DNA from: Tuctoria greenei
Taxonomy: Eukaryota > Streptophyta > Magnoliopsida > Poales > Poaceae
Assembly (NCBI GenBank): GCA_036927565.1
Contig: JAYESD010000010.1
Span: 117,830,866-117,894,865, forward strand
Direction of reading: 5' to 3'
Length of the DNA stretch: 64,000 nt
Part shown: positions 12,125 through 23,700 of the stretch, piece after piece
Layout: each line of letters opens with the position of its first letter
Position numbering within the stretch: the first letter of the stretch is position 1
The notes under the pieces: model-generated
Told to the model about the DNA's origin: nothing
The model's database searches: none
What the model saw: the letters and a program-made list of their open reading frames with translations, nothing else
Program-made: the position numbers and the translations under genes

Positions 12125-13351
12125 TGTTATTCTTGAAAAGTCTAGCATTTTGCTTTCCTCCTTTAAAATAGCAAAGACCATTTTTGATCAAGGGAGATCT
12201 TGTGATCGAGTATGCACTACGTGCATACTTGATCTTCTCCTTGTCTAAGATGCCACCCTTAGGTGTGCTCTTGCTCTTTGTCACTTTGAGCTCGTTCTTC
12301 AAGTCAAGTACAAGATTAACACATCTGCAAGTTTTAGTGTTTGATTCCAAATTAGATAAGTTTGAGCTTGTTGAGATGGAAGAGGAGAAACTTGACTTGA
12401 GAGTTTCGAATGTTGTGCTCCAAGATGAACTTGTGAACTTGAACAAAGTTAACAACAATCTTGAGGCACAATCCAGGAAGAGGAGACACTTGACTTGAGA
12501 GTTTCGAATTGTGCCTCAAGATTGTTGTTAACTTTGTTCAAGTTCACAGGTTCATCTTGGAGCACAACATTCGAACTCTTGAGACTTGAGAAAGTGTCCA
12601 TGCTCTTGGCAAGTTCAAGTGCTCTGTTTTTATCCCTCTCAAGCTCATGGAGCTTCTCTAGATCAAGATTCTTTTGCCGCTCCTTTGCAAGCAATTCCTC
12701 TTGTTCATCAAGAAGTTCCTCCTTATCTAATATTTCATCGGAATGCATTTTCATCCTAGTTGTAGCACTTTTGTTCAAGCCTTTAAATATGTACTCATTT
12801 TCACTATCACTATCAAAATCTTCATGTTTAATAGAACGCAAGAAGTTTTAGATTTAACCTTTTGCTTTCCCTCCTTTGCCATGAGGCATGTGTGGCTTGA
12901 GGTCCTCCATTCTCCTTGTTAGGCAAGAGATTTTTCTTCATGGTTGGCTTCTTGATGGCAATGGTTGTCATCTACTCTTCATCTTCGGAAGAGGACTTAT
13001 CGTTGGAGTCCCACTCCTTTCCAGCATGTGTGTGGCCATGTGCTTTCTTATTCTTGAACATCTTCTTCTCTTGAGGCTTCTCATCCTTTGTATTCTTCTT
13101 GTCCTCTTCCTTTTCATATGGGAAATTCACAATGAAATGACCACACTCACCACAGTTATAGCAAGCTCTATTGGACCTTGACTTGCTCTTCTCCTTGCCT
13201 TTGCTCTAATAGTTGGACTCTCTTCTTCTCCTCATCATTCTCTTGAACCTTTTGATGAATAAGGCCATCTCCTCATCATCCATGTTGGTGTTTTCTTCTT
13301 CGCTATCTTCATCATTGCTTGAGGCTTGCACCTCTTTGCATTTGGACTTGG
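12125..13351 (-). pseudogene. Copia-2 gag, C-terminal part
   Basis: Minus strand. After CRM-B the gag reading continues with an acidic stretch and a zinc knuckle near 13165-13120 reading CYNCGECGHFIVNF, in which the last metal ligand is Phe instead of Cys. HAGKEWDS and further acidic residues follow. A long coiled coil rich in Glu, Leu and Lys comes next (about 12840-12510), then KTCRCVNLVLDLKNEL and a segment ending NARLFKNNKM just before the Copia-1 insertion. This arrangement (knuckle, GKEWDS, coiled coil, LF-N-K-M) is typical of one common grass copia gag. There are several stops and frame changes and a local inverted duplication (12406-12576). Confidence 0.82.
12406..12576. repeat. Inverted duplication within Copia-2 gag
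   Basis: Arms of about 67 bp at 12406-12473 and 12508-12576 are reverse complements with one or two mismatches, around a spacer of about 35 bp. Both arms encode the same gag peptide (VNLNKVNNNLEAQ), one on each strand. A direct repeat of CTTGACTTGAGAGTTTCGAA (12391 and 12490) brackets the left arm. Confidence 0.9.
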
Positions 13352-13356
13352 GTGAG

Positions 13357-14225
13357 TGATGAGGACATCAACACCCTCGATACATCCACACCAACTCAGC
13401 TACCGGTTTCTGGTCCGATCACTCGTGCTCGTGCACGTCAACTAAACTATGAGGTGAACTCGTTCTTGGCCTTATGTCCATCTTATCTAGACCGTGGAAC
13501 TACGTGCTTTCTTGTTTTGCTTAGGAACAATGGAGAGGAGCCAATGGGAAGGGAATTCGCGCGGACGGGATTTGGACAGCAGAACATCACCAACTTGTGA
13601 CGGCCACCATAATTTAATACGGACTCCGATCTGGGCGTTCAAGTACTTCCTGGAAAGATTATCAAGTCTACTTTGAAACGTATCTGGCCTCATGTCCATA
13701 TCTATTCGGAGTCTGCCGCAATAGTTATTTTAATACCAAGACCTTTTTCTGTCCAGGGTGCTGCAGCACCAAAATTGGGCCCATGGCCCATGTATCGTTT
13801 GGAGTCCATTAGGGACTCGTGATTAGGGTTTCTCACGACCCTAAGGAGGTAATAAATAGTAGCAGCCGCCCTCATTAGCTGGTGGGTTTTTGTTTATTCG
13901 TAAGTTAGCTTCTGTTGCTTCCTTGTACACGCGCGTGTCGACTAGATCGCCCGTCTACTTGTATCCAGAACCCCACTTTAGATTGATTCAACAGATAAGT
14001 GCTTGTTCTTCTTGTTCTTGCGTGTTCTTCGATTGCTTGCAGGAACAAAGACCCTCGTGGTCAGGTTGATTGTGCACCAGCAAGATCAATACAACTTCGG
14101 AGTCGATGTACCGATCGCTAAGGCGCATCGTCTTGGGGACGGTGTAGTCGGATCGCCAACGTCTTCTCCTCCACAAATCGAACCCTCCTATTCTCATCGA
14201 AAGATCGGGAACCAAGATCCTATGA
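13357..14225 (+). repeat. 5' LTR of CRM-B
   Basis: 869 bp, TGATGAGGACATC to CCTATGA. The terminal CA has become GA here and TA in the 3' copy. A TATA-like AATAAATAG near 13851 precedes a GC-rich stretch with the palindrome ACACGCGCGTGT (13927-13938). Confidence 0.95.
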
Positions 14226-14227
14226 AG

Positions 14228-14243
14228 TGGTATCAGAGCAAGG
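14228..14243 (+). other. Primer binding site of CRM-B
   Basis: TGGTATCAGAGCAAGG, two bases after the 5' LTR; the usual complement of initiator tRNA-Met. Confidence 0.9.
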
Positions 14244-14479
14244 TTAATCGGTGAGAGTGCTACCATTACTTTTCCTTCCGCGGTTATCATCTTATAGTCC
14301 AAAAAAGCCCCAAAAAAATACCAGATCTGTTTTTTCCATTATTCCTAGACCATTGTGCCTTTTACTTTCTCCACTTAGTCAAGACTTGTTGAGTTCATGG
14401 TTGCTTCGACGAGTCAAGTTGCTGGTCTTTAGTTTTGCACCACTAGAGTTTCGAGTTCGTGTCACATTCGGTCACCTAG

Positions 14480-14948
14480 TTCGAGTCAGATTCGTAGCTC
14501 GAGTTTGAGTCGGATTACTAGTTTGAGTTTGAATGAGATTGCTACTTCGAGTTTGAGTCGTATTACTAGTTCGAGTTTGAGTCGGATTACAAGTTCAAAT
14601 CATATTTCTACTTTGAGTTTGAGTCGTATTGCTAGTTCGAGTTTGAGTCAGATTACGAGTTCAAATCAGATTGCTACTTCGAGTTTGAGTCGGATTGCTA
14701 GTTCGAGTTTGAGTCTGATTACTAGTTAGAGTTCGAATCAGATTGCTACTTCGAGTTTGATTCAGATTAGTAATTTGAGTTTGACAACAAGAAAAAGGCA
14801 AGTGCAAAATCAAAAGCCGCACAAAAGCCACAAGAAATTAGAGAAGAAAAAAAAAGGCAAGTGCAAAATCAAAAGCCGCACAAAAGCCACAAGCAATTAG
14901 AGAAGAAAAAAAAGGCAAGTGCAAGATCAAAAGCCGCATGTGCAAATT
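14480..14948 (+). repeat. Tandem repeat blocks in the CRM-B leader
   Basis: Block one (about 14480-14786) repeats units such as TCGAGTTTGAGTCGGATTAC and TTCGAGTTTGAGTCAGATT with drift. Block two (14797-14948) is a 58-bp unit starting AGGCAAGTGCAAAATCAAAA at 14797, 14855 and 14913, the third copy incomplete. The region down to gag at 15387 is otherwise non-coding and includes an A-rich run at about 15001-15030. Confidence 0.88.
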
Positions 14949-15386
14949 TTGTTCTAGGGTCTCCTGATTCCATCTAGAGAGAGTTTGGGTGACCACCCCA
15001 ACAAAAAAAAACGAAAAAAAAAGAAAAAAAAATCAGATTGTTGTTTGGGGTGTTTTTGGTGACGTCATTGGTGTCTCGGCTCGCGTCTCTAGTACGGTCT
15101 AGACTAAGATCAGCACAGTACTGTCGTAGAATATTTATTCAGCTTGTTGTGATTAACGTGGTGAAAGTCTGCTCCTTGTGCTAGTTCAGCCACCTAAAGC
15201 CATAGATTGACACCTGCTCTTGAAGTTGTTCATTACTTGCTGGTTGCCATCACCTTCTTGCTGAGCTTTGTAAGAACAGGTAAGAGCTTGATTGAACAGG
15301 TTGAGAGTGAGCGAGTTATCTCTACCAGCACCTTTGTAGCTAGAGATAACGTTACACTTTCATATTGGATTTTTTTTCTACTAACC

Positions 15387-18300
15387 ATGGCAGGAGGAGC
15401 AAATACAAATGAAGACGTGCATTCACCTCACACACGGGGAATTATACAACATTTCGAACGCCAAGTGCGGCTACACACAGAAGCGCTTGATGAGGATTTT
15501 CGAGTTACCAGTGACCGCCTTGGTCAATTGGAAAATATGCAGATCGACACCAACACCAAAATCAGCACGTTGGAGAGTTCCATTCAAACATTGAACACCT
15601 CTATTGGAGCCATCCTGCAGCGCCTTGAGGAGAGGGATCGTGGACGCACCGCAGATGGACAGGTGAGCAATGCTCCTAGTATTGTACGTGACAATTAAGA
15701 TGACTATTCTGCAGATACGGAGATTGGGGAAGATGAGGAAGCTAGGCCACAGCGCCGGCTACAACGCAACCGTCAAGGCATAGGTGGACATCGTCGGCGT
15801 GAGGTACGCAATCATGAAGATACTTTTAACAAGATCAAATTTAAGATACCTCATTTTGATGGTAAATATGACCCTGATGCATATATTACTTGGGAGATTT
15901 CTGTTGATCAAAAATTTGCATGTCATGAGTTTCCTGAAAACGAAAGAGTTAGAGCAGCCACTAGTGAGTTTACTGATTTTGCTTCTGTTTGGTGGATAGA
16001 ACATGGCAAGAAAAATCCTAATAACATACCACAAACTTGGGATGCTTTGAAACGGCTCATGGGGGCTAGATTTGTTCCTTCTTACTATGCACGTGATCTG
16101 TTAAATAAGTTACAACAATTGAGACAGGGAGCTAAAAGTGTAGAAGAGTATTTTCAGGAATTACAAATGGGTATGTTGCGTTGTAATTTAGACGAGGATG
16201 AGGAACCAGCTATGGCTAGATTTTTGGGTGGTTTAAACCGTGAAATTCAGGACATACTTGCTTATAAAGAATACAATAATGTTACCCGTTTGTTTCATCT
16301 TGCTTGTAAAGCTGAAAGGGAAGTGCAGGGACGACGAGCTAGCTCTAGAACTAATATTTCTGCAGGAAAGACTAGCTCATGGCAACCACGCACGGCTACT
16401 CCTTCGACCTGGCGTGCTTCTCCGCCATCTTCTTCACAAAGTCGGGCAGCACCTTCTTCTTCCAGCAACAAGCCGCGTGCTTCTTCCACTAGCTCAGCAG
16501 TAAAGACCACCCAAAAGCGCACCGAGAGTGCTTCTTCCGTAGCATCTACCGGACGATCTAGAGACGTTCAATGTCACAAGTGCAAGGGTTTTGGCCATGT
16601 GCAGCGTGACTGCCCAAGCAAACGTGTTCTAATTGTTAAAGATGATGGTGAGTAATCTGCTAGCGATTTTGATGACGATACATGTGTTTTGCTTGCAGCT
16701 AACTATGCAGGTAGCGATGAACATCAAGAAGAGCATATTGGTGCTGAAGATGCAGCGCGCTATGATAGTCTCATTGTGCAGCGTGTGCTTAGTGCACAAA
16801 TGGAGAAAGCGGAACAAAATCAAAGGCACACATTATTCCAAACAAAGTGTGTCGTCAAAGAGCGATCTTGCCGCATGATCATTGATGGAGGTAGCTGCAA
16901 CAACTTGGCCAGCAGTGACATGGTGACCAAGCTGGCACTAAGCACCAAACCGCACCCACATCCCTATTACATTCAATGGTTAAACAACAGCGGTAAGGCA
17001 AAGGTAACTAGACTTGTGCGAATCAATTTTACTATTGGATCATATAAGGATGTCGTTGAATGTGATGTTGTGCCTATGCAAGCTTGTAATATTCTGCTAG
17101 GAAGACCTTGGCAATTTGATAGAGATTCTATGCATCATGGTAGATCAAATCAGTATTCTTTTCTTTACCACGATAAAAAAATTGTGTTGCATCCTATGTC
17201 TCCTGAAGCTATTGTGCAAGATGGTGTTGCTAGAGCTAGGAAAACTAAATATCAGGACCATGCTAACATTGAGAACAATAACAATGCCAAATCTGTGTTT
17301 GATAAGAAAAATGAGATATCTCTGAAGGGAAAATGCTTGTTTGCTACGAAATCTGATATTAATGAACTGATTGCTTCCACCTCTGTTGCCTATGCTTTGG
17401 TATGCAAAGATGCTTTGATTTCCCTTTACGATGTGCAACATTCTTAGCCTCCTGCTGTTGCTAACATTTTGCAGGAATATTCTGATGTGTTTCCAAGTGA
17501 AATACCACCAGGACTACCACCACTTCGAGGGATTGAGCACCAGATTGACCTCATTCCCGGTGCTTCATTGCCCAACCGTGCACCATATAGGACAAATCCA
17601 GAAGAAACAAAGGAGATTCAGCGCCAAGTATAAGAACTACTTGACAAAGGTTATGTACGTGAGTCTCTTAGTCCTTGTGTTGTTCCAGTTATTCTAGTAC
17701 CTAAAAAGAATGGATCATGGCGTATGTGTGTGGATTGTAGAGCAATTAACAATATAACCATTCGATATCGTCATCCTATTCCACGCTTAGATGATATGCT
17801 TGATGAATTGAGTGGTGCTGTTGTGTTCTCAAAAGTTGATTTGCGTAGTGGTTATCACCAAATTCGCATGAAACTAGGAGATAAATGGAAAACTGCTTTC
17901 AAAACTAAGTTCGGTTTATATGAGTGGTTAGTCATGCCTTTTGGGTTAACTAATGCACCTAGCACCTTCATGAGATTAATGAACGAGGTTTTGCGTGCAT
18001 TCATTGGAAAATTTGTTGTTGTGTATTTTGATGATATATTGATTTATAGCGAATCCATGGATGAACAGCTTGATCACTTACGTGCTGTTTTTAATGCTTT
18101 GCGTGAGGCACGATTATTTGGTAATCTTGAGAAGTGCACCTTTTGCACAGATCGAGTCTCTTTCCTTGGCTATGTTGTTACTCCACAGGGAATTGAAGTT
18201 GACCAAGCCAAGGTAGAGGCTATTCAGGGGTGGCCTGTACCAAAGACCATCACACAGGTGCGGAGCTTTCTAGGGCTGGCTGGGTTCTATCGTCGCTTTG

Positions 18301-20339
18301 TGAAGGATTTCAGCACCATTGCTGCTCCATTGAATGACCTTACGAAGAAGGGGGTGCCTTTTTCTTGGGGCACCACACAAGATAACGCCTTTACCATACT
18401 GAAAGATAAGTTGTCGCATGCACCTCTTCTCCAACTTCCTGATTTTTCTAAGACTTTTGAGCTTGAATGTGATGCTAGTGGGATTGGATTGGGTGGTGTT
18501 TTGTTACAAGAAGGAAAACCTGTTGCATATTTTAGTGAGAAAATGAGTGGGCCTGTTCTAAATTATTCTACCTATGATAAGGAATTATATGCTCTTGTAC
18601 GAACTTTAGAAACATGGCAGCATTATTTGTGGCTCAAAGAATTTGTTATCCATTCTGATCATGAATCACTAAAGCATATTAGGAGTCAAGGGAAACTAAA
18701 CCGTAGGCATGCTAAGTGGATGGAATTTATTGAGTCTTTTCCTTATGTCATTAAACAAAAAAAGGGAAAGGATAATGTTATTGCTGATGCTTTATCTAGA
18801 CGTTATACTCTTCTATCTCAACTTGACTTTAAAATTTTTGGATTAGAAACGATTAAAGATCAATATGAACATGATGCTGATTTCAAAGATGTATTGCTGA
18901 AATGTAAAGACAGAAAAACATTGAATAAATTTGTCCTCAATGATGGCTATGTGTTTAGAGCTAACAAGTTATGCATTCCAGCTAGCTCCGTTCATTTGTT
19001 GTTGTTACAAGAAGCGCATGGAGGCGGGCTGATGGGGTACTTTGGAGTGAAAAAGACGGAGGCCATACTTGCTGGTCATTTATTTTGGCCAAGGATGAGG
19101 CGAGACGTGGAGCGCTTTGTTGCTCGCTGCACGACATGTCAAAAAGCTAAGTCACGACTTAATCCACATGGTTTGTACATGCCTCTTCCTGTTCCTAGCA
19201 TGCTTTGGGAGGATATTTCTATGGACTTTGTTTTAGGACTGCCTAGAACAAAGAAGGGGAGGGATAGCATCTTTGTTGTTGTGGATAGATTTTCTAAAAT
19301 GGCACACTTCATAACTTGTCGTAAAAGTGATGATGCTACACATGTTGCTGATTTGTTTTTCCGAGATATTGTTAGATTGCATGGTGTGCCAAACACAATA
19401 GTTTCAGATCGTGATGCTAAGTTTCTTAGCCATTTTTGGAGAACGTTATGGGCAAAATTGGGGACTAAGCTTTTATTTTCAACTACTTGTCATCCCAAAA
19501 CTGATGGTCAAACTGAGGTTGTGAATAGAAGTTTATCTACCATGCTTAGGGCTGTTTTGAAAAAGAATATAAAAATATGAGAATAGTGTTTGCCTCATGT
19601 TGAGTTTGCTTATAATCGTTCCCTACATTCTAGTACTAAGAAATGCCCTTTTGAGATTGTTTATGGATTTGTACCCCGTGCTCCTATTGATTTATTACCT
19701 CTTCCTTCAATGGAACGAGTGAATTTTGATGCTAAACATCGTGCTGAATTGATCTTAAAATTGCATGAAACCACTAAGAAGAATATAGAGTGCATGAATG
19801 CCAAGTATAAACTTGCTGGTAGTAGGGGAAAGAAAACTATCACTTTTGAACCTGGTGATTTAGTTTGGTTACATTTGCGAAAGGATAGGTTTCCTGATTT
19901 GAGAAAGTCTAAATTGTTACCTCGAGCTGATGGTCCATTCAAAGTGTTAGAAAGAATTAATGATAATGCATATGAACTCGAGTTGCCTGCGAATTTTGGG
20001 GTTAGTCCCACATTTAACATTGCAGATTTGAAGCCATATTTGGGAGAAGAAGATGAGCTTGAGTCGCGGACGACTCAAATGCAAGAAGGGGAGGATGATG
20101 AGGACATCAACACCCTCGATACATCCACACCAACTCAGCTACCGGTTTCTGGTCCGATCACTCGCGCTCGTGCACGTCAACTAAACTATGAGGTGAACTC
20201 GTTATTGGCCTTATGTCCATCTTATCTAGACCGTGGAACTACGTGCTTTCTTGTTTTGCTTAGGAACAATGGAGAGGAGCCAATGGGAAGGGAATTCGCG
20301 CAGACGGGATTTGGACAGCAGAACAGCACCAACTTGTGA
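15387..20339 (+). pseudogene. CRM-B gag-pol polyprotein: one frame, six stops
   Basis: From the ATG at 15387 to the stop at 20337-20339 the frame is continuous (1,650 codons) with no net frameshift. Stops interrupt it at 15696, 16653, 17445, 17631, 19578 and 19584. Domains: gag with ELQMGMLRCNLDEDEEPAMA (about 16160), zinc knuckle CHKCKGFGHVQRDC (about 16570), protease-like IIDGGSCNN (about 16875), reverse transcriptase (17724 on; YFDDILIYS near 18025), RNase H (ELECDASG near 18460), integrase. The integrase finger reads HGGGLMGYFG where CRM-A has HGSGLMGHFG, so a metal-binding His is Tyr. The DDE residues are present. The last 81 codons are read from the 3' LTR and include GPITRARARQLNYEV. 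The stop at 16653 goes with a 3-base loss relative to CRM-A. Confidence 0.93.
20083..20095 (+). other. Polypurine tract of CRM-B
   Basis: AAGAAGGGGAGGA immediately before the 3' LTR, inside the pol reading frame. Confidence 0.88.
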
Positions 20340-20964
20340 CGGCCACCACGATTTCATACGGACTCCGATCTGGGCGTTCAAGTACTTCCTGGAAAGATTA
20401 TCAAGTCTACTTTCAAACGGATCTGGCCTCATGTCCATATCTATTCGGAGTGGGCCGCAATAGTTATTTTAATACCAATACCTTTTTCTGTCCAGGGTGC
20501 TGCAGCACCAAAATTGGGCCCATGGCCCATGTATCGTTTGGAGTCCATTAGGGACTCGTGATTAGGGTTTCTCACGACCCTAGGGAGGTAATAAATAGTA
20601 GCAGCCGCCATCATTAGCTGGTGGGTTTTTGTTTATTCGTAAGTTAGCTTCTGCTGCTTCCTTGTACACGCGCGTGTCGACTCGATCGCCCGTCTACTTG
20701 TATCCAGAACCCCACTTTAGATTGATTCAACAGATAAGTGCTTGTTCTTCTTGTTCTTGCGTGTTCTTCGATTGCTTTCAGGAACAAAGACCCTCGTGGT
20801 CAGGTTGATTGTGCACCAGCAAGATAATTACAACTTCGGAGTCGGTGTACCGATCGCTAAGGCGCATCGTCTTGGGGACGGTGTAGTCGGATCGCCAACG
20901 TCTTCTCCTACACAAATCGAACCCTCCTATTCTCATCGAAAGATCGGGAACCAAGATCCTATTA
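20096..20964 (+). repeat. 3' LTR of CRM-B
   Basis: 869 bp, TGATGAGGACATC to CCTATTA, followed by gtgag. The first 244 bases are the end of the pol reading frame. Confidence 0.95.
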
Positions 20965-20969
20965 GTGAG

Positions 20970-22010
20970 GATCTGAGAGCAATGCCCTTCTTCATGGAGG
21001 ATGTGACCTTGGCAAGATCGTTGACGTGATGTGCTTCCATCTCCATCATCTCGTGGTTAATGAACTTCCCAAGCACCTCATCTGGAGTCATCTTGTGAAA
21101 GTTAGGTCTCTCTCAAATGAGGGTGCAAAAAGTATCATTCCGGGGCATGAAGGCTCTTATCATCCTCTTAACCACTTCATGCTCCTTCCATTTCTTGCAT
21201 CCGTACGCCCGACTCCTATTGATGAGGGTTTTGAGTCGGTTGTACATCTCTTGAGGGGTCTAGCCATCTTTCATGGCAAATCTTCCAAGTTCCCCCTCGA
21301 TCATCTCAATCTTGGCCTCCCTCACAGATCGGTTGCCTTCATGAGCAATCTTGAGGGTGTCCCAAATCTCTTTGGCTTGCTCCATCCCGTCCACCTTGTT
21401 GAATTTTTCTTGGCTCAAGGACGAGTTGAGCACGGCCGCCGCTTTAGCTTGCGGTGAATTTGTTGTTCTTGCTCGGGAGTAAGCTCTTCATCATCCACGG
21501 GGATATCAACACATGTGCAAAAAATATGCCAAAGTGTAGGAATGAGAGAATTAAGATGCAACTTCATGTTACGCTTCCACATGGTATAGTTAGCGCCGTC
21601 GAAATGTGGAGGTTTGCCCATAGGAATAGACAAGTAGTTAGAGTGAGAGTTCAAGCGCTCATAGTTAAAAGGATATTGAGTGTAATCTTCTTCACTCCTC
21701 TTGAGCTTCTTCTCTTTCTCAAGCCTTCTCCTCCTCTTGGATTTATCTCTCACTTTTTAAAGAAGATCCGCAAGGCGCTTCACTTCTTCATCTTCATCTT
21801 CATCTTCGCTTTTGACATCGAAGGGAGGAGGTTTTGGCTTGGTATTCTACGTGTTGCTGTTCTTGGAGGGTGAAGATTTCGATCCTTGTTCCCCATTCAC
21901 GTTGTTCTCGTCGGTACCGGTGGTGTCATGAATCAGCAAATCCTTCTCGCTAGTTCTCCCATCTCCTCTCCAAGCTGTTAAGCATTAGGGAGAGTTAGGC
22001 TCTGATACTA
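20970..22010 (-). pseudogene. Copia-2 gag, N-terminal part
   Basis: Minus strand. An acidic and basic N-terminal region (about 21990-21700, with repeated Glu/Asp then RRRRLEKEKK) leads to PHFDGANYTMWKRNMKLHL near 21600, the conserved start of copia gag. It continues with WHIFCTCVDIPVDDEELTPE. After a frameshift near 21430 comes the UBN2 core (EIWDTLKIAHEGNRSVREAK, then MTPDEVLGKFINHEM near 21050). The reading stops at 20969 where CRM-B begins and is taken up again at 13351. At least two stops upstream and one frameshift make it inactive. Confidence 0.85.
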
Positions 22011-22012
22011 AT
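21995..22012 (-). other. Primer binding site of Copia-2
   Basis: Minus-strand TTAGTATCAGAGCCTAAC, a few bases from the LTR end; tRNA-Met type (core TATCAGAGCC) with changes at the first positions. Confidence 0.7.
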
Positions 22013-22016
22013 TGAA

Positions 22017-22508
22017 TGTTACCTAGAGGAGAGATGAATTGGCCAAAATCTAAAATTTGCTTAGTCAAAACTTATTCAGTACGCAGGGGCGGACTAGTCC
22101 GGTCAGGTAAGTGTAAACACACAAAGGCGAGATTTTTATGTGTTTTTTGAAGATATACTCAATGGAAGATGAAGCAAAACAACCTAGCAGTCTAGTATAG
22201 CAATTGCAAGTAACAAAAATAACTTTAGCTAGATGGATTGCAAGATTCAAACAAAGAACACGAAGAACCCTAAAAGTGATCTAACGAGAAATGAGGGCAA
22301 ATGGAAAATAGAGACACACGGATTTATCCCAAGGTTCGGCTCCACGAAGAAGCCTACGTCCCTATTGAGGAGTCCACAAAGGATCGGGTCTCTTTCAATC
22401 CTACCCTCAACAAGCCACCATGAAGGTCGGCTTGTTCTTCCACTAAATCACGGGGTGATTACAACAATCCTTGGGGCAACTCACAATCTCAAGCTCCCAC
22501 AAACTTAC
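22017..22508 (-). repeat. 5' LTR of Copia-2 (partial, cut by Gypsy-C)
   Basis: On the plus strand it starts TGTTACCTAGAGG next to the primer site. 492 bp are visible before Gypsy-C begins at 22509; the remainder should lie beyond the right edge of the window. It contains one GCGGACTAGTCCGG palindrome at about 22088. Confidence 0.75.
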
Positions 22509-23700
22509 TGTTGACGGACGTTATACCAATTTTGACCATCAATATAACTCAATTTTGTGATGGAATAAATATTTCTTACACACATCAAAGTTAGAAATAA
22601 CCTAGTTTCACTTGTACATGGAGAAATTGGTGCATGCAGGAATTTTATACAGAATTGAAGTGAATTCAAGGGAGAAATCCTAAAGAATACTTTCCCATCC
22701 AATCAGACATCGACATGTGGCAACACATGCATCAAATAGCCCACCTACAGGAGTATCTTAGGGCATCCAATGGTGTGGCACCCTGAAATGGTCAGAGGAC
22801 CCACCTATCAGACACCTGGAGGAAGCACACCGCGGTTAGTGCTAGGACCAAGTCAGTCGACTAGGTGGGGTCGGTCGACCCTTTCCTGGCACCAAATGCG
22901 ATCAACTTCCATGTGTCGACTCCCTACGGTGAGCTGATAGCGACGGAGATTGATTGGCGCTCTTTTGGTGGCGGGAACCGCTTCTACTCTGTGTATTAAT
23001 AGGAGGAGAGGCCTCATTTCACTTCATACACCACTCAAGCATTCTCTCGTGTATTACACTAGTGCTCTCTTAGTCCTTAGTGGAGGTTAGGATGTAGAGA
23101 GGAGCCTCTAGTCCCAAGTCCAAATTGGTAAAGGTATAGCTCATGTATCTTTCTTTACATTTGTGACTCTATGCCTTATAATAGTATTCTTATTAGTCTT
23201 TATTTATTTTTATACTTGGGCAAAGCATTTCTTGTTTGATTGTGGAGTCCATGTATGTGCTAGGTGTAGATGTTATTATGATCTAGTCATAGTGTTCATA
23301 TCTTGTTATCATAAACATCATACACCACCACTATAGTCTAATTAGGTATTAATATGATTATGTTAATATGAATATGTTAGTGCTTGGTCCCAACATTGGC
23401 TCAACGATGTTTAGGTTAGTCATTGCCTTAGGATGATATTTCTATCCGGACTCTTAAGGTATTTACTTAACATGTAAGTGTGGTGCTTAGTTATGTAGCA
23501 TTGGATGCCTCGTAGACCGACAGGTTGTAGGGGTAGGCGACAGCTGGTGACAACCCTGTCTGTCCTTCGTAATCTCCCACGTTCGGCTATGCCACAGGCT
23601 CGAGGCAGGAATCGTCCTAACATTGTCCGTGGTAAACCACGTGAACCATATGTTGGACCACTAAGCCTTAGTACTCATCGTTAGCATACTCATGTGTACA

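Larger units (their letters stand above)
13357..20964 (+). mobile_element. CRM-B: Ty3/gypsy chromovirus, CRM-like, complete with both LTRs
   Basis: A complete 7608-bp element with the 5-bp duplication gtgag on both sides (13352-13356 and 20965-20969). LTRs are 13357-14225 and 20096-20964, 869 bp each. Inside are the primer site (14228-14243), leader repeats, a gag-pol frame of about 1,650 codons and a polypurine tract (20083-20095). It is the same family as CRM-A but inserted in the opposite direction, into gag of Copia-2. The LTRs differ at roughly 20-25 positions by eye (under 3 percent). Confidence 0.96.
12120..22508 (-). mobile_element. Ty1/copia retrotransposon Copia-2, 5' part, split by CRM-B
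   Basis: On the minus strand: a partial 5' LTR (22508-22017), primer site, gag N-terminal part (about 22010-20970), CRM-B inserted, then gag C-terminal part (13351-12125) cut by Copia-1. The rest of pol must lie left of the window and the rest of the 5' LTR right of it, because Gypsy-C interrupts the LTR at 22508. This makes Copia-2 the oldest layer visible. Its gag differs from that of Copia-1 and its LTR starts differently, so it is another family. Confidence 0.88.

Noticed and set aside
11205..12498. Short ORFs on both strands
   Set aside because: They are in the Copia-1 LTR and in reversed gag sequence, with no product recognised.
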